The notes under the pieces are model-generated. The model had not been told where the DNA came from and did no database searches. It was given only the letters and a program-made list of their open reading frames with translations. A program made the position numbers and the translations under genes. Shown here one piece after another: positions 7,980 to 15,751 of a stretch of 50,217 nt of DNA (position 1 is its first letter; every line of letters begins with the position of its first letter). Origin of the DNA: Bacteroidota bacterium (GTDB taxonomy: Bacteria; Bacteroidota; Bacteroidia; Sphingobacteriales; Sphingobacteriaceae); assembly GCA_013288485.1 (NCBI GenBank), contig JABDBW010000008.1, positions 1-50,217 of the forward strand, read 5' to 3'.

Positions 7980-8575
7980 TATATGCTTGCCAACTGTAAA
8001 AACGCTTCGTGCAGTTTTAATATTTGCGGAATAAGCAGCTGCGTTTCATCGTTCTCTAAAATATAATCGGCCAGTGCGCGCTTTTTGCTTTCGGGGAGTT
8101 GTTTCGCTTCGCGTGCCTCAACCCCGGCGCGGGTTATATGGTCGCGTTTCATTACGCGCTCTATCCTTAGTTCCAGCGGGGCAGTAACCAGCAAGGTTTG
8201 ATCGCACATCTTAAAAGAATCACTTTCGAACAATAAAGCGGCTTCCTTCATTACATAAGGCGCGTTTTTAATACCTGCCGCCCAGGCATCAAACGCCCTG
8301 AATACGGCGGGATGTACCAGGCCATTCAGTTTGGCCAGTTCTTTATCATCATTAAAAACAATATGGGCTATATGTTTATTGTTAAGGCTGCTATCGGCAA
8401 AATAAGAAGCATCGCCGAAGGCTTTCTTTATTTCGGCTATCAACAACGGGTCCGTTACCATCAGGTCCTTTGCTTCGGTATCCGCATAAAATACCGGTAT
8501 GCCCAATATCCCGAACATTTTGCTCACAGTGGTTTTTCCGCTGCCGATATTACCGGTGACGCCTATTTTAAGCAT
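7979..8575 (-). CDS. coaE: Dephospho-CoA kinase
   Basis: This enzyme phosphorylates the 3'-hydroxyl of dephospho-CoA, the last step of coenzyme A synthesis. The 198-residue protein begins with the P-loop GVTGNIGSGKTT (residues 5-16). It has the YADTEAKDL stretch of the CoA site, HPAVF, and the RDHITRAGVEAREAKQ lid region typical of CoaE. It is joined by one-base overlaps to ybbR upstream and the exonuclease downstream, and so belongs to a tightly packed minus-strand operon. Confidence 0.95.
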   Translation of the reverse strand: MLKIGVTGNIGSGKTTVSKMFGILGIPVFYADTEAKDLMVTDPLLIAEIKKAFGDASYFADSSLNNKHIAHIVFNDDKELAKLNGLVHPAVFRAFDAWAAGIKNAPYVMKEAALLFESDSFKMCDQTLLVTAPLELRIERVMKRDHITRAGVEAREAKQLPESKKRALADYILENDETQLLIPQILKLHEAFLQLASI

Positions 8576-9522
8576 TATTTTTTGATGATGAAATCTATAT
8601 TTCGCGGTTCAATGCTTACAATTTTACAAAACGGGGGCATCCGGGTAATTTTTACCGGTAACACGCTATACCCGTATAGCCGCCACAGGTCAAGATTTGC
8701 TTCTGCCTCAAACATATCCTCATCAATATCAGCATACCTGCTTAACGAAGTAGTAAATGTAACCTTTACTTTTTGGGGGAATATTTTTACGTTAAAAAAA
8801 TCGTTGTTGGCAACCAGCTTAACGGGCAGCTCCATTGTTTTTTCGGTATACTCCTCAACGGGTATATTTATCCGCACGGTTCTTGGCGAGATACTGATAT
8901 TTCCTTCGGCAGACGGCGCTAAATTAACAGATGAATTTATATTTTCACTTACGTTTTGCAATACTAACGAGTCTGTTTGCCACGCGGTTATTTTATCAAT
9001 ACGGTTGCTCGGGCCGGTTATGGTAACATAGGAGGGTTTGATAACCACATCGCCCGATTGGGTAAACTGCTGCTGATAATTTATTGATCGTACCAGTTGC
9101 ACCGGCACACGTCGTACACCACGGTCAGAAAAATCAAAATATAGCGTATCGGGGTTAAAAGCTATTATTTCATTTTTTACGGCTTTTTCCGCATTGATGG
9201 CGGGCAGTTGTAAACTGAGTACAATGTAAGCATCACTATCCAGGGTACGGAGGTCGACCTTTATGATCTTGTTTTGCTCATTCATTTTTGACAGCAGCAT
9301 TTGCCAGCCGGTCCCTTTTACCGTAACGTTAACCGTATCAGATTGCAAAGAATGAAACGCACGCTTTTGAGGCACGTTTTTAAAATTCAATATCTCTTTT
9401 ACATTGTAGGTGTAAGTGTTTGACAAAGTAATAACTATCCAGGCGCAAACAGCCAGTATCAGGCAGGTAAAAAATACCGATGCCCGCCGCTGTTCTGTTA
9501 CTGATAGTTTTATTATTGCCAT
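8575..9522 (-). CDS. YbbR-like (CdaR-type) domain protein
   Basis: The 315-residue protein has a short cytoplasmic N-terminus, one transmembrane helix (about residues 15-35, FFTCLILAVCAWIVITLSN), then an extracytoplasmic part made of beta-rich YbbR repeats such as TVNVTVKGTGWQML and YVTITGPSNRIDKI. In Firmicutes, CdaR proteins of this family regulate the diadenylate cyclase CdaA. No cyclase is seen here, so that role is not assumed. The stop overlaps the coaE start. About 180 bases of word repeat separate it from yajC. Confidence 0.82.
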   Translation of the reverse strand: MAIIKLSVTEQRRASVFFTCLILAVCAWIVITLSNTYTYNVKEILNFKNVPQKRAFHSLQSDTVNVTVKGTGWQMLLSKMNEQNKIIKVDLRTLDSDAYIVLSLQLPAINAEKAVKNEIIAFNPDTLYFDFSDRGVRRVPVQLVRSINYQQQFTQSGDVVIKPSYVTITGPSNRIDKITAWQTDSLVLQNVSENINSSVNLAPSAEGNISISPRTVRINIPVEEYTEKTMELPVKLVANNDFFNVKIFPQKVKVTFTTSLSRYADIDEDMFEAEANLDLWRLYGYSVLPVKITRMPPFCKIVSIEPRNIDFIIKK

Positions 9523-9529
9523 TTTTTTG

Positions 9530-9696
9530 AGGTAAAAGGTAAAAGGCGAAAGGTAAAAGGTTATGTTAAACTTTTACCTTTCGCCTTTACAAATTATATC
9601 GAGCTGCTAATTCAACAAATAAAAGGATACGGGAAAAACCTTTAACCTTTAACCTTTTACCTTTCGCCTTTTACCTAATCTTTCGCCTTTTACCTA
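9530..9696. repeat. Intergenic word repeat (GGTAAAAGGCGAAA and its complement)
   Basis: Between yajC and ybbR (both minus strand) the word family GGTAAAAGG / GGCGAAAGG appears several times in 9530-9562. It appears as the reverse complement CTTTTACCTTTCGCCTTT in 9569-9591, and again as a longer array of CCTTTAACC, CCTTTTACC and CTTTCGCC units in 9637-9696. It can fold into alternative hairpins. Some 45 bases between the inverted arrays are not repetitive. No gene is seen in this stretch. Confidence 0.85.
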
Positions 9697-9703
9697 AAAA
9701 GGC

Positions 9704-10015
9704 CTACTTAGCAGCGTTTATCGCCTTTGAATCCTCCAAAGAAATTGCCGATTTGTTAAACCTAACTTTTTGGCCGCCTTCGGTTTCTATTAAAAAAGTG
9801 GTATCGGCTACTTCAAGAATTTTACCGTGCATGCCCGAAGTAGTGATGATCTTGTCGCCTTTTTTTAACTCGTTAACAAAGTTTTTCTGATCCTTCTGCT
9901 TTTTAACTTGCGGGCGTATCATAAAGAAATAAAACACCAGGATAATTAATCCGAATATGATCAATTGGCGGGGGTCAAAACCACCAGCGGCCTGTAATAA
10001 AATAGTTGCTGTCAT
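9704..10015 (-). CDS. yajC: Preprotein translocase subunit YajC
   Basis: YajC is an accessory part of the SecDF-YajC complex at the inner membrane. The 103-residue form starting at 10015 has a short N-terminus, one membrane helix (LIIFGLIILVFYFFMIRPQ) with the family's FYFFMIRPQxKKQKD hallmark, then a cytoplasmic domain with LKKGDKIITTSGMHGKI. An in-frame start 12 codons upstream would overlap the end of the DUF1573 gene, so 10015 is preferred; it leaves 10 bases between the two genes. Confidence 0.95.
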   Translation of the reverse strand: MTATILLQAAGGFDPRQLIIFGLIILVFYFFMIRPQVKKQKDQKNFVNELKKGDKIITTSGMHGKILEVADTTFLIETEGGQKVRFNKSAISLEDSKAINAAK

Positions 10016-10025
10016 TTTTTTTAAA

Positions 10026-10451
10026 TTATTTTTTTGTAAGTACTTCGCCAATCAAATGCACCATGCTCTGCGCAGGATTGGTATTTGCTGTAACGGTTAT
10101 CAGTTTATCCTGTAACCCTGATTTTCCCGCGCTGTTAAAAGTCACAAAAATCACCCCTTTGTTTCCGGGTAATATGGGTGTTTTTGGCCGCCATTCGGGT
10201 ATAGTACATCCGCACGATGCTACCGCATTTTTTATGATCAGTGGCGATTTGCCTGTATTGGTAAATTTAAACTCGTAGGATACCTTGTCGCCCTGGTTGA
10301 TCTTGCCAAAATCAAATATCTCTTTATCAAACTTTATAACAGGCGAATTGGCAGCATTTGCGGTGCCGGCAGTTGTTGTGGTAGTTGTTGTGGTTTGATG
10401 GCAAGCCGTTAACGCGCCTGCTATAATCAGGCCTAAAAACAGTTTTTTCAT
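10026..10451 (-). CDS. DUF1573 lipoprotein
   Basis: The 141-residue protein has a lipoprotein signal, MKKLFLGLIIAGALTAC, with the lipobox cysteine at 17, then a threonine-rich linker of eight threonines. The mature part is one DUF1573 domain, an immunoglobulin-like fold of the ASH/MSP type: FDKEIFDFGKINQGDKVSYEF, FTNTGKSPLIIKNA, SCGCTIPEW and TVTANT. Such domains are common in Bacteroidota and their role is unknown. It lies between nusB (2 bases upstream) and yajC. Confidence 0.92.
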   Translation of the reverse strand: MKKLFLGLIIAGALTACHQTTTTTTTTAGTANAANSPVIKFDKEIFDFGKINQGDKVSYEFKFTNTGKSPLIIKNAVASCGCTIPEWRPKTPILPGNKGVIFVTFNSAGKSGLQDKLITVTANTNPAQSMVHLIGEVLTKK

Positions 10452-10453
10452 TG

Positions 10454-11401
10454 TTATTCTATTAATCCCCTGCCTGTTTTGTTGATTTTTTTGGCAGCTT
10501 TAAGTTCAAATAAAATCTTGTCTAATATACCGTTTATAAACGAATTACTTTTTGGCGTACTAAACTCTTTAGATATTTCCAGGTACTCATTAATGGTAAC
10601 TTTAACCGGGATTGATGCAAAGTTAATAAATTCGGCAATAGCCATTTTCATTAAAAGCGTATCCATCATGGCAATGCGCTCGGGTTCCCAGTTCTGGGTC
10701 TTGGCGCTTATCAGTTCCTGGTAATCCTTGTCATAACGTACCGATGTTTCAAACAAATTAACAATAAATTCCTTATCCTCTTCCCAATTGCCGGTAACCT
10801 CGGCCAGTTTATTTTTTTCAGACTCGTCGAAAGCGAAATTTTTGAATGTTTTGGCTATCAATGCTTGTAAAACATCCTTATCAACCGGCCAAAAAATAAA
10901 CATATCCTCAAAAACCTGTTCGGCTAATGACGATTTTAAGATAACTTTTTTGAAAATAAATTTAATAATGTCCTTATCTGTCTGGATGGTATCGCCGGTT
11001 TTTTGCAGGTATTCTGCATACTCGGGCGCACTCTTCAAATTGGTAAATAGTGTTTTTACCAATTCGGGCTCAAAGGTCCATTCTACCTTGTATTTTTTTA
11101 ACCCCGCTAAAAACTCTTTGTTTTGATTAAGCGAAATTACAAACCGGTTGGTAAGCAATTTCAAATTGGCGTTCAGATCGTCGGCGGTGGGTAAATGTTT
11201 GTGGGCCCTGTCACTCGCGTCGGTTTGGGTGTAGCCTACCACCTCTGCTATAAGTGAGAGCATCCAGATATACATTTCGTATACCTTATCTATGCTTAAT
11301 AATAAGTTTTTTTCCTGCTGACTGACGTTAACCGCCTCTGTTTGATGGTATGCGTATAATGACTGTAATACCTTTACCCGTAGGTGCCTTCTGTTTAACA
11401 T
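10454..11401 (-). CDS. nusB: Transcription antitermination factor NusB (long form)
   Basis: NusB binds boxA RNA with NusE (ribosomal protein S10) during rRNA antitermination. At 315 residues it is about twice the length of the E. coli protein, as usual in Bacteroidota. It opens with the family's MLNRRHLRVKVLQSLYAY, and the recognisable NusB fold returns in the last third, with ISAKTQNWEPERIAMMDTLL, FINFASIPVKVTINEYLEIS and FINGILDKIL. The middle is a helical insertion. It is 45 bases downstream of the leucine-dehydrogenase-like gene and 2 bases from the DUF1573 gene. Confidence 0.93.
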   Translation of the reverse strand: MLNRRHLRVKVLQSLYAYHQTEAVNVSQQEKNLLLSIDKVYEMYIWMLSLIAEVVGYTQTDASDRAHKHLPTADDLNANLKLLTNRFVISLNQNKEFLAGLKKYKVEWTFEPELVKTLFTNLKSAPEYAEYLQKTGDTIQTDKDIIKFIFKKVILKSSLAEQVFEDMFIFWPVDKDVLQALIAKTFKNFAFDESEKNKLAEVTGNWEEDKEFIVNLFETSVRYDKDYQELISAKTQNWEPERIAMMDTLLMKMAIAEFINFASIPVKVTINEYLEISKEFSTPKSNSFINGILDKILFELKAAKKINKTGRGLIE

Positions 11402-11446
11402 TGTTGTAAGAACGATTTAGGACTGATCCTGTTTGTGATAATTTAT

Positions 11447-12532
11447 TTAATAGGATGATTTAACTTTATTTATGTCGGCTATCCGCTTTTCAACTATCTT
11501 ATTTGCGGCCTGTATGGTAGCTATGTTTTCTGATTTCGAAAGTTTTATTATGTTACGCGTAGCCTCATAAATATTTTCAGTAAGCTGTAAGGTACGCTTT
11601 TTAGTGAAACCCATCAACTCTGAGTAACAATTAATTACGCCGCCGGCATTTATTACATAATCAGGAGCAAATAATATCCCTTTTTCAAGCAATAACCGGC
11701 CATGTACCGCTTCATCTTCCAACTGGTTATTTGCCGACCCTGCAATTATAGCGCATTTAAGTTTATTAATGGTATGGGTATTAACTGTAGCGCCTAAGGC
11801 GCATGGCGAATAAATATCGGCATCGATATCAAAAATACTGTTATTTGATACCGCTTCGGCGCCATATTTTTTTGATACCCGCGCCGTTTGTTCTTCGTTT
11901 ATATCGCTTATATATACTTTAACATTTTCGTCGCGCAGCAGCTTTACTAAATTTTCGCCTACCTGGCCTATGCCCTGTACAATAACCGATTTCCCGGTTA
12001 AGCTATCGGTACCAAAAAGTTCTTTTACCGAAGCTTTTATCCCCATAAAAACACCTAAGGCAGATATAGGCGACGGATCACCGCTGCCGCCAATGGTTTC
12101 AGGAACACCCGTAACATACTGGGTTTCCATGCGAATATATTCCATATCGCGCGGATTGGTGCCTACGTCTTCTGCAGTAATAAACTCGCCGTTCAGGTTT
12201 TTTATAAAACGGCCAAACTTGCGCAGCAGCGCCTCACTTTTGTCTTTGCGCGAGTCGCCAATTATTACCGCGCTGCCGCCGCCCAGGTTAAGCCCTGATA
12301 TGGCGGCTTTGTAGGTCATGCTTTTGGATAGGCGCAATACGTCGTCCAACGCGTCCTGCTCGGTTTTATAGGCCCACATGCGCGTGCCGCCCAATGCCGG
12401 GCCCAATGTAGTATCATGAATGGCTATAATGGCTTTTAATCCCGTATCAGGGTCGCTGCAGAATACAACTTTCTTATGCCCGTATGCTTCAAGCCTGGTA
12501 AAAATAGATCCGGTAGAGTCAGTGTTAGGCAT
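11447..12532 (-). CDS. Glu/Leu/Phe/Val dehydrogenase family protein with lysine-to-serine change
   Basis: The 361-residue protein aligns by eye along its whole length with leucine dehydrogenase (oxidative deamination of branched-chain amino acids with NAD). It has the GPALGGTRMW and MTYKAAISGLNLGGG segments of the catalytic domain, AEDVGTN with the conserved aspartate, and the GIGQVGENL nucleotide-binding loop. The substrate-carboxylate lysine of MTYK (K75) is kept. However, the following GGGK, whose lysine is catalytic in leucine dehydrogenase (Lys80 of the Bacillus enzyme), reads GGGS here (Ser87, codon AGC). The protein may therefore be inactive as a dehydrogenase or may use another reaction. 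A very good promoter lies upstream. Confidence 0.88.
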   Translation of the reverse strand: MPNTDSTGSIFTRLEAYGHKKVVFCSDPDTGLKAIIAIHDTTLGPALGGTRMWAYKTEQDALDDVLRLSKSMTYKAAISGLNLGGGSAVIIGDSRKDKSEALLRKFGRFIKNLNGEFITAEDVGTNPRDMEYIRMETQYVTGVPETIGGSGDPSPISALGVFMGIKASVKELFGTDSLTGKSVIVQGIGQVGENLVKLLRDENVKVYISDINEEQTARVSKKYGAEAVSNNSIFDIDADIYSPCALGATVNTHTINKLKCAIIAGSANNQLEDEAVHGRLLLEKGILFAPDYVINAGGVINCYSELMGFTKKRTLQLTENIYEATRNIIKLSKSENIATIQAANKIVEKRIADINKVKSSY

Positions 12533-12551
12533 TAAGTGTTTTTAGGCATTG

Positions 12552-12581
12552 CAAAAGTATATAATTTTTTATAGCAACAAA
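12552..12581 (-). promoter_or_regulatory. Bacteroidota-type promoter of the leucine-dehydrogenase-like gene
   Basis: On the minus strand, TTTG (12581-12578) is followed after 18 bases by TACTTTTG (12559-12552). Both match the -33 TTTG / -7 TAnnTTTG consensus at ideal spacing. Transcription would begin near 12545, giving a leader of about a dozen bases before the ATG at 12532. This is the best promoter match seen in the window. Confidence 0.75.
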
Positions 12582-12686
12582 GAGTTTTGTTTGAGTGAGA
12601 AAGTCGGGGAAGTCAGAAAGTCCGGAAGAAATTATATGGTGTGGGTTAAAAACATGGTAAATCCGGGCCAATCTTGCTGAATCCAA

Positions 12687-12764
12687 CTGGACCAGGGTGG
12701 ACCACCCCGGACCACCCCGGACCACCCCGGACCACCCGGACCACCTGGACCACCCGGACCACCT
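12687..12764. repeat. GGACCACCC tandem repeat
   Basis: A short tandem array of GGACCACCCC (10 bases, three copies in a row) passes into 9-base units GGACCACCC and GGACCACCT (about four copies), with looser copies at the left end. It lies in the 350-base divergent space between the leucine-dehydrogenase-like gene and the GNAT gene. It is much more GC-rich than its surroundings. The core CCGGACCACCCG occurs once more, alone, at 19741-19752. The rest of the space (12582-12686 and 12765-12870) shows no gene. Confidence 0.9.
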
Positions 12765-12874
12765 GAACGCGCGCCGTTTACTCACCTCCCGAAGCTTCGG
12801 AACTTCGCCCGACCACCCTCGCTGCCGCTTGCCGCAGAGAGGGTAACGAATGTCGTACAATTAATCTATTAATT

Positions 12875-12882
12875 TATATTTG
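12875..12882 (+). promoter_or_regulatory. -7 element TATATTTG directly before the GNAT gene
   Basis: An exact TAnnTTTG match ends only 4 bases before the ATG at 12887. Transcription from it would start at or next to the start codon, giving a leaderless message or a start at the third codon (ATG at 12893). No clear TTTG -33 box is present at the usual distance. Confidence 0.45.
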
Positions 12883-12886
12883 GCAA

Positions 12887-13393
12887 ATGAGTATGATCAT
12901 CCAAACTCCCCGAATAATTATTCGTGAATTTTTACCTGAAGAGCAGGAAATTTATTTAGCCCATTTTACTGATGAAAGGGTTGCCCTATACCTGCCCCGC
13001 CGCAACAGGGATGAGCGTATAGTTATATTTAACAATGCTTTAAAGCAATATGCCATCACTAAAACAACCGGAACATGGGGCATGTTCAATAAAATTAACG
13101 GCGAATTTATGGGAAGCTGCCTGCTGCGCCCTTTTAATGACGAGCCCGGAATAGTGGAACTTGGCTATAGTTTGGAGCAAAAGTATTGGGGACAGGGACT
13201 TGCAACCGAAATGGCTGCGGCCATGATAACACACGGCTTATCAGATACCAATGTCACAGAAATTGTAGCGGTTACTGTTTTTGAAAATTCGGGATCGCAG
13301 CGTGTGCTTGAAAAAGCCGGATTAAAGCGTACCGATAATTTTATAAGAAATGGAGAAGAACTGGCATTTTTCAGACAAAAAACAGTTATTTAG
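12887..13393 (+). CDS. GNAT-family N-acetyltransferase (RimJ/RimL-like)
   Basis: The 168-residue protein has the layout of the RimJ/RimL branch of GNAT acetyltransferases: an opening strand TPRIIIREFLPEE, the strand/helix GIVELGYSLEQKYWGQGLATEMAAAM with the acetyl-CoA pyrophosphate loop (YWGQGLATE), and VFENSGSQRVLEKAGLKRTDNF near the end. It would transfer an acetyl group to an amine; the substrate is not predictable. An alternative start lies two codons downstream (ATG at 12893). It precedes the ABC exporter by 30 bases, but a separate -7 box lies in that gap. Confidence 0.9.
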   Translation: MSMIIQTPRIIIREFLPEEQEIYLAHFTDERVALYLPRRNRDERIVIFNNALKQYAITKTTGTWGMFNKINGEFMGSCLLRPFNDEPGIVELGYSLEQKYWGQGLATEMAAAMITHGLSDTNVTEIVAVTVFENSGSQRVLEKAGLKRTDNFIRNGEELAFFRQKTVI

Positions 13394-13408
13394 TTGGCCC
13401 AATTAATG

Positions 13409-13416
13409 TATTTTTG
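13409..13416 (+). promoter_or_regulatory. -7 element TATTTTTG before the ABC exporter
   Basis: An exact TAnnTTTG match ends 7 bases before the ATG at 13424, giving an almost leaderless transcript if used. No good -33 box was found. The neighbouring GNAT gene has the same arrangement. Confidence 0.4.
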
Positions 13417-13423
13417 AGTTTCT

Positions 13424-15214
13424 ATGAAGGATCTCGCTTACCTCAATAAATTCTTTTATAAATACCGCTGGCGCCTTATTCCGGGTGTGTTGTTTGTTAT
13501 TATATCCAATATTTTCACCGTTTTGCGCGCGCCGGTTATCCGTATAGCGTTTGACCTGGTTACTGAGAACATAGGCGTTTACCAGCTTTTTTCGGGATTT
13601 AACAGGCAGGCCATGATCTATGAGATATTTGGATCGAGCCTGATTTTGTTTGGCGTTTTGGTATTTGTACTAGCGTTAATAAGTGGTTTATTCACGTTTT
13701 TTATGCGGCAAACCATTATTTTGGTGTCGCGCCTTATTGAGTACGATCTTAAAAACGAAATATATAACCATTACCAGGCCCTGTCGCTCGCGTTTTACCG
13801 CCGCAATAGTACAGGCGACCTGATGAACCGTGTAACGGAAGATGTAAGTCGGGTGCGTATGTATTTGGGGCCTGGCATTATGTATACCATTAACACGGTG
13901 GTACTTTTTATTTTGGTGATCTACTTCATGCTTACAATAAATGTAAGGCTGGCGGTATTTTCGGTATTGCCGCTGCCTATATTGGCGGTTATTATTTATT
14001 ACGTAAATAATGTTATCCATTTTCGCAGCGAGAAGATACAGGAAAGACTGTCGGGATTATCAAGCTTTGTGCAGGAAAATTTTTCGGGTATCCGTATCAT
14101 GAAATCGTATGTGCGTGAAGGTTCTGTGCGGCAAAAATTCGCGCTGGAGAGCGAGGATTATAAAACACATTCTATGGCGCTGGTAAAGGTGCAGGCCTCA
14201 TTTTACCCGCTTATGTTATTGCTGGTTGGGTTGAGTAACGTTATCACCATATTTATTGGCGGTATAGAGGTAATGAAGGGTACCATTACCGCCGGTAACA
14301 TAGCCGAGTTTATTGTATACCTTAACCTGCTTACCTTCCCGGTAATGGCATTGGGGTGGGTAACATAGTTAACGCAGCGCGCGGCGGCTTCGCAAAAACG
14401 TATCAATGAATTTTTAGACACGCAGCCCGAGATCAAATCGCCCGATACGCCTAAGCGCACAATAAACGGGTTAATAGAATTTAAAAATGTTTCCTTCATC
14501 TATCCGGACACGGGCATACAGGCGCTAAAAAATGTATCATTTACTGCTAAACCCGGCGAGATGGTGGCTATCATAGGGCGTACGGGGGCGGGTAAATCAA
14601 CTATAGCTAATTTATTGCTGCGGATGTATGATACAACCGGCGGGGAAATATTAATTGATAATGAACCTGTAAAACACCTTAACCTGGAAGGCTACCGCGC
14701 GCAAATAGGTGTTGTACCCCAGGAAGTTTTCCTGTTTTCGGATACCATCGCCAATAATATCGCTTTTAGCGCCGATGTACTGGATATGCCAACCGTTGAA
14801 CAGGCCGCTAAAGATGCCGCGGTGTATGATAATATTAAAGAATTGGAGAATGGCTTTGAAACTTTAATTGGTGAGCGGGGCATAACCTTGTCGGGGGGGC
14901 AAAAGCAGCGGGTATCAATAGCGCGGGCTATTGTTAAGCATCCGCAGATATTGGTTTTTGATGATTGCCTCTCGGCGGTTGATACCCGCACCGAGGAAGA
15001 AATATTACATAACCTTGGATATATTATGCAGGGTAAAACAAATATTATTATCTCTCACCGCATATCGACCATAAAAAATGCGGATAAAATATTGGTAATG
15101 GACAATGGCGAAATTATTGAACAGGGTACCCACGAATACCTTATGCAGCAAAAGGCAACGTACTTTGAATTGTATGAAAAGCAATTATTAGAGGAAGAAG
15201 TGTCTGAAAATTAA
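13424..15214 (+). pseudogene. ABC exporter (MsbA-like, fused TMD-NBD), interrupted by one in-frame TAG
   Basis: Read through the stop, this is one 596-codon half-transporter of normal length. Residues 1 to about 310 form the six-helix membrane domain, ending LGWVT before TAG at 14366-14368. The same frame continues LTQRAAASQKRINEFL, a hallmark linker of this family. It then gives a complete ATPase domain: A-loop Tyr360, Walker A GRTGAGKST (385-393), LSGGQ, and Walker B VFDDCLSAVD with aspartate where most have the catalytic glutamate. No frame change is needed. The first ATG after the stop (14561) would omit the A-loop strand, so the second part alone is unlikely to work. Possible causes are a recent nonsense mutation (TCG to TAG is one change), a base-call error, or readthrough. 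Confidence 0.85.
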
Positions 15215-15339
15215 AAAAATTATAAACTATATTTATATATAAACTTTTAAAAAAGGTTAATAATATTTGTTTTAATACTTGCATTTTCAAAAATTATTTA
15301 TATTTATGCCTAACTAAACTAAACTATAACAATTTTTAT

Positions 15340-15672
15340 ATGGGAGATTTTGACAACAGAGAGCGCGAAGAGGTTTTTTCAAAGAAGGTAAGAGCGGGTA
15401 AAAGAACTTATTTTTTTGATGTAAAGGCAACACGGTCAAACGATTACTACGTTACAATTACTGAAAGCAAAAAAAGGCTGGAAGATGGTGTTTTTATAAA
15501 GCACAAAATATTTTTATACAAAGAAGATTTCGAAAAATTTGTTGAAGGGCTGAACGGGACAATTGATTACATCAAAGAGAACCAGGAAGTTGTTGAAAAA
15601 CGTTACGAGTTTATTGACGCACCCGAAGCTGCAAAAACTACGGCTGACGATGATTTTTCATTTGATATATAA
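15340..15672 (+). CDS. DUF3276 / PUR-family nucleic-acid-binding protein
   Basis: The 110-residue protein has the sequence pattern of the bacterial PUR-alpha-like family (DUF3276): FSKKVRAGKRTYFFDVKATR, YYVTITESKKR, and an HKIFLYKEDFEKFVEGL helix. In the structures known for this family the PUR fold binds single-stranded nucleic acid. The acidic tail (DDDFSFDI) is typical. About 125 bases of AT-rich DNA separate it from the ABC gene. A strong terminator follows the stop, so it probably has its own transcription unit. Confidence 0.92.
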   Translation: MGDFDNREREEVFSKKVRAGKRTYFFDVKATRSNDYYVTITESKKRLEDGVFIKHKIFLYKEDFEKFVEGLNGTIDYIKENQEVVEKRYEFIDAPEAAKTTADDDFSFDI

Positions 15673-15703
15673 GACCTGATTAAACCACATATAAACCAAA
15701 ATG

Positions 15704-15735
15704 AAAACCTGCCGGTTGGCAGGTTTTTTTGTTTT
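15704..15735. terminator. Intrinsic terminator between DUF3276 and mgtE
   Basis: A perfect 10-base stem AAAACCTGCC / GGCAGGTTTT with loop GGTT is followed by a T-rich run. It lies between two convergent genes. The A-run on the left arm gives T on the other strand, so it can end transcription in both directions. Confidence 0.85.
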
Positions 15736-15751
15736 ATTCTTAATTTACGCG

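Noticed and set aside
8312..9031. A 239-residue plus-strand frame opposite coaE and ybbR
   Set aside because: It is the antisense shadow of two well-supported genes and shows no recognisable protein features.
12525..12860. A 111-residue reading frame on the minus strand through the GGACCACCC array (Trp-Ser-Gly repeats)
   Set aside because: It is a translation of the tandem repeat, overlaps the start of the leucine-dehydrogenase-like gene and its promoter, and has no family likeness.
14561..15214. Separate ATPase gene beginning at the ATG at 14561
   Set aside because: It begins inside the ATPase domain, after the A-loop strand. The frame is continuous with the upstream part across one TAG, so it is better described as one interrupted gene.
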